Shown here piece after piece: positions 61,321-64,000 of a stretch of 64,000 nt of DNA. How positions within the stretch are numbered: the stretch's first letter is position 1; the number at the start of each line of letters is the position of its first letter. The notes under the pieces were generated by a model. The model did no database searches. It was not told the DNA's origin and saw nothing but the letters and a program-made list of their open reading frames with translations. A program made the position numbers and the translations under genes. The stretch is from Salibacterium salarium (GTDB lineage: Bacteria > Bacillota > Bacilli > Bacillales > Marinococcaceae). The stretch spans positions 558,001 through 622,000 of the forward strand of contig NZ_JAUSUM010000001.1 in the NCBI RefSeq assembly GCF_030813635.1, written 5' to 3'.

Positions 61321-64000
61321 TTGAATAATAAAAAGATAAAAGGAATCGCACTATTGTTACTTCCTCTTGCTCTATTAACCGGAGCAGCGGTGTTTGTGTT
61401 TGCCGGAAGTTCGGATGTCGATTTTGAAGATGAGAACTTGGAGACAGCAATAAGGGAAGAATTACGTAAACCCGAAGGACCAATAAAGCAAGAAGATTTA
61501 GAAAGTGTGGATACGCTTGATTTAAGTAATAGTGGTATCGAATCAATAGAAGGATTAGAAAATGTAATCACTGTACGCGATCTAGATTTACAGGGGAATC
61601 GTATTGAAAATATACAAGCTTTGGAAGAATTGATTTATCTGGAAGATCTTAATTTACGGGGGAATCATATTGAAGATCTTTCCGCACTTGAAGGAATGGA
61701 AAGAATGGTAACCCTTGATGTGCGGGACACAGGTATAGAGGATTTAAGTCCCATTTCAACGATGACAGCATTAACAGATTTAAATGTTCGCGGAAATGAT
61801 ATTACGTCATTAGAACCTATAAAAAATATGGCAGAACTTCGTCAATTAAATGTTCGTAATAACCATATTAAAGATATAACTGTACTGACGGAACTGACTT
61901 ATTTAGAAGACATTAATCTGCGTAATAACAGAATTGAAGATTTTTCACCGGTATTTGAACTGCCTCGTTTGACAAAACGCTTATTTGTATCGGGAAATCC
62001 GGGATTGAAGATGAAAGATTTTGTTTCTTTATATGATCAAGTAGAAAATATGGACATCGATGAACCGGAAAGAGCCCTTGTTTTTAACAAGAACGGTGGG
62101 TCTTATAAGGATTCTCAAATGATTGAGTTAAGCCAGTTAATGGGAGAGGAAGGAACAATCCGCTACACGTTAGATGGGAGTGAACCGACTGTAGAAAATG
62201 AAGAAGTGAAGGAGTATACAGCCCCACTTGAAATAGACGAAACAACAGTGGTGAAGGCGAAATTTTACGACCAATACGGTAACGAAGGAGAAATGGTTTC
62301 TAACACATACGTGATAGGAGAAGAGAGTGAGTTTCCGATTGTTTCTATTTCTAGCAATCCCGAGAACTTCTTCGGTGAAGCAACTGGAATTTATGCAGAA
62401 GGGGCGAATTTTGATGAGGACGCCCCGGTCCCGGAAGAAACAGCAAATTACTCTCAAAGTGGAGATTTATGGGAAAGAGAAGGTACGGTAGAAATATATG
62501 ATTCGGATGGAACTGAAATGATTCACCAACAAGCAGGTGTAAGACTTCATGGTAATAAAAGCCGGTATTATCCGAAAAAATCATTTCGTCTCTATGCGCG
62601 GTCGGATTATAGTTCAGAAAATACGTTTGGATATCCACTTTTCGAAAGCGAAGACGATCAGGAATATAACCGTCTGATGTTGAGAAATTCAGGAAATGAT
62701 TGGGATAAAACAAGTTTTCGAGATGCTTTTATTCAAGAATTGATAGAAGGTTTTGATGTGGAAAAACAAGCGTATGAACCGGCCTTACTGTATGTTAATG
62801 GGGAGTATTGGGGTATTTATAATTTGCGTGAACGGATTGATGATGATTACTTTGAATTTAAGTATGGAATTTTAGAAGACAATATAGATTACTTGGAAGG
62901 TGACGGGGAAGTAAGAATAGGGGAGAATACTCATTATAAAAACATGATTTCTTATATGGAAGATAATGATGTGAGAGATCCAAATGTGTATCAACGGATA
63001 ACGGAGCAGTTGGATGTTAATAATTTCATTGATTATAATATTGCAGAAATTTATGCAAGAAATACAGACTGGCCTTCCAATAACAATCGATATTGGCGAG
63101 AGAAACCTAATGGAAAATGGAGATGGACTGTTTTTGATACGGACTTTGGTTTCGGCGCCATAGGCGGTGAATCGTCTTATACTCATCACACGCTTGATTT
63201 TGCAACAGAAGCAGGCAATGACAGTTGGCCGAACACAGATTGGTCGACAATGATGCTTCGCACGCTTCTGGAGAATAAAGAGTTTCAATCTCAATTTATT
63301 GGAACCTTTTCTCATTATTTAAATACGACGTTTAATGAAGAAAAAGTGGTAAGCAAATTGGATGAATTTGAAGCGATGTATGAGCCGGAAATGGAGAAAA
63401 ATATAGAACGTTGGGGCGAACCAGACAGCATGGAACAATGGCGCGACAATGTTGATGTGATGAGGGAGTTTGGGCAAGTTCGGGCAGATTATTCCTATGC
63501 TCATTTAATCGATTATTTTGACTTAGACGGTTATGCGGATCTTACGTTTCATATGGAAGGCAATCATGCTGTAGAAGTCTATGGCGAAGAGGTTCCATTG
63601 GAGAATGGAGAATGGTCGGGAACCTACGCAGCAGATACACCGCTGGAAATCACGGTGGACGGAGAACCGGCGGAGTTGTCGACAAATGATGATGCCGTAG
63701 AAATAGATGAACAGGGGAGAATCATTCCATCGGTGGCTGCTGACACAGAAGTGGAGATAACCGATAGTAATGGAGAATCCGCAGGGGTTATCCAAATAAC
63801 AGGTGAAAAAGTGGAAAAAGAGAACATTACGTTAGAAGTCGGTGAAGAGTGGAACTGGCAGGAGGAATTAGAAACAGATGGTGCGTATGCGTCAATAAAC
63901 AACGCTGGACTTGGTGCAGTGAAGAATGACACATTTACCGCAGAAGCTGCCGGTGATGAACTGTTAACCGTTCATAATGAGGACGATAAAGTAATCGCAA
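61321..64000 (+). CDS. CotH-family protein with leucine-rich repeats (partial at window end)
   Basis: The TTG-started frame is open from 61321 to the window end (893 codons visible). A signal/anchor segment (residues ~8-30) is followed by internalin-like leucine-rich repeats (~45-230, LxxLxLxxNxIxDI pattern), a chitobiase C-terminal-like segment (TIRYTLDGSEPT near 279) and a CotH kinase-like domain (~335-700). The CotH part shows GVRLHGNKSRYYPKKSFRLY near 406, NTDWPSNNNRYWR near 580 and WTVFDTDFGFG near 602 with the DxDFG acids. Beta domains follow. CotH of spore coats is a protein kinase; other members link or modify surface proteins. It is divergent from the VTC gene; TATAAT at 61262 may be its -10. 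Confidence 0.85.
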   Translation, partial: MNNKKIKGIALLLLPLALLTGAAVFVFAGSSDVDFEDENLETAIREELRKPEGPIKQEDLESVDTLDLSNSGIESIEGLENVITVRDLDLQGNRIENIQALEELIYLEDLNLRGNHIEDLSALEGMERMVTLDVRDTGIEDLSPISTMTALTDLNVRGNDITSLEPIKNMAELRQLNVRNNHIKDITVLTELTYLEDINLRNNRIEDFSPVFELPRLTKRLFVSGNPGLKMKDFVSLYDQVENMDIDEPERALVFNKNGGSYKDSQMIELSQLMGEEGTIRYTLDGSEPTVENEEVKEYTAPLEIDETTVVKAKFYDQYGNEGEMVSNTYVIGEESEFPIVSISSNPENFFGEATGIYAEGANFDEDAPVPEETANYSQSGDLWEREGTVEIYDSDGTEMIHQQAGVRLHGNKSRYYPKKSFRLYARSDYSSENTFGYPLFESEDDQEYNRLMLRNSGNDWDKTSFRDAFIQELIEGFDVEKQAYEPALLYVNGEYWGIYNLRERIDDDYFEFKYGILEDNIDYLEGDGEVRIGENTHYKNMISYMEDNDVRDPNVYQRITEQLDVNNFIDYNIAEIYARNTDWPSNNNRYWREKPNGKWRWTVFDTDFGFGAIGGESSYTHHTLDFATEAGNDSWPNTDWSTMMLRTLLENKEFQSQFIGTFSHYLNTTFNEEKVVSKLDEFEAMYEPEMEKNIERWGEPDSMEQWRDNVDVMREFGQVRADYSYAHLIDYFDLDGYADLTFHMEGNHAVEVYGEEVPLENGEWSGTYAADTPLEITVDGEPAELSTNDDAVEIDEQGRIIPSVAADTEVEITDSNGESAGVIQITGEKVEKENITLEVGEEWNWQEELETDGAYASINNAGLGAVKNDTFTAEAAGDELLTVHNEDDKVIA

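Overview
The window looks like a chromosomal segment of a low-to-moderate G+C, Gram-positive, endospore-former-type Bacillaceae, probably a halophilic or haloalkaliphilic one. The basis is strong Shine-Dalgarno sites, frequent GTG/TTG starts, lipoboxes, an S-layer-homology protein, CcpA-type cre sites, AraR-type operators, a SinR-like regulator, a complete OpuA glycine-betaine importer and very acidic exported proteins. The species cannot be named from the sequence. No rRNA, tRNA, prophage, intact insertion sequence or CRISPR array was seen.

Layout. 1-2.4 kb: end of a Gfo/Idh/MocA-like oxidoreductase, a PHP-family phosphatase, two overlapping tiny minus-strand ORFs and a SinR-like regulator. 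2.4-6.6 kb: CitA/DcuS-family sensor and regulator plus an SLC13 dicarboxylate symporter with a cre site. 7-13.8 kb: VOC protein, exported repeat protein, OmpR-type two-component system, cobT, thioredoxin-fold protein, YrhK-like membrane protein and a mini FAD oxidoreductase. Two near-identical 11-bp-period direct repeats in this region suggest a local regulon. 13.9-21.1 kb: HAD hydrolase, large exported OB-fold protein and a phnDCEE phosphonate-type importer. 21.3-28.2 kb: luciferase-like oxidoreductase and a galKETM-galR Leloir operon. 28.3-31.5 kb: ureohydrolase with an altered metal motif, araE under three AraR-type boxes, DinB-like protein. 31.9-39.1 kb: a three-component sugar sensor (binding protein, YesM-like kinase, AraC-type regulator) followed by a cre-controlled sugar ABC importer without an ATPase. 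39.2-44 kb: nitroreductase, GbsR-type regulator divergent from opuAA-AB-AC. 44-49.3 kb: molybdopterin operon moaA-moeB-moeA-mobB-moaE-moaD, and a ferredoxin. 49.5-54 kb: SLC13/TrkA-C transporter, glycerophosphodiesterase lipoprotein, and a diverged Y1-transposase-like gene followed closely by ssb. 54.2-64 kb: RND exporter, SLH protein, galU, and a DUF4956/VTC/CotH surface cluster running off the end.

The functional theme is nutrient sensing and uptake (dicarboxylates, phosphonate, galactose, arabinose, another sugar, betaine) under carbon-catabolite control, plus cell-surface building. The most unusual signals are not genes: two arrays of TGTCCCG words repeated every 20-21 bp between convergent genes; a perfect hairpin lying between the ribosome-binding site and start codon of the SLH gene; and the paired direct repeats around the OmpR-type system. 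A catalytically altered Y1-transposase homologue next to ssb and a possible two-frame small gene near sinR also deserve attention.
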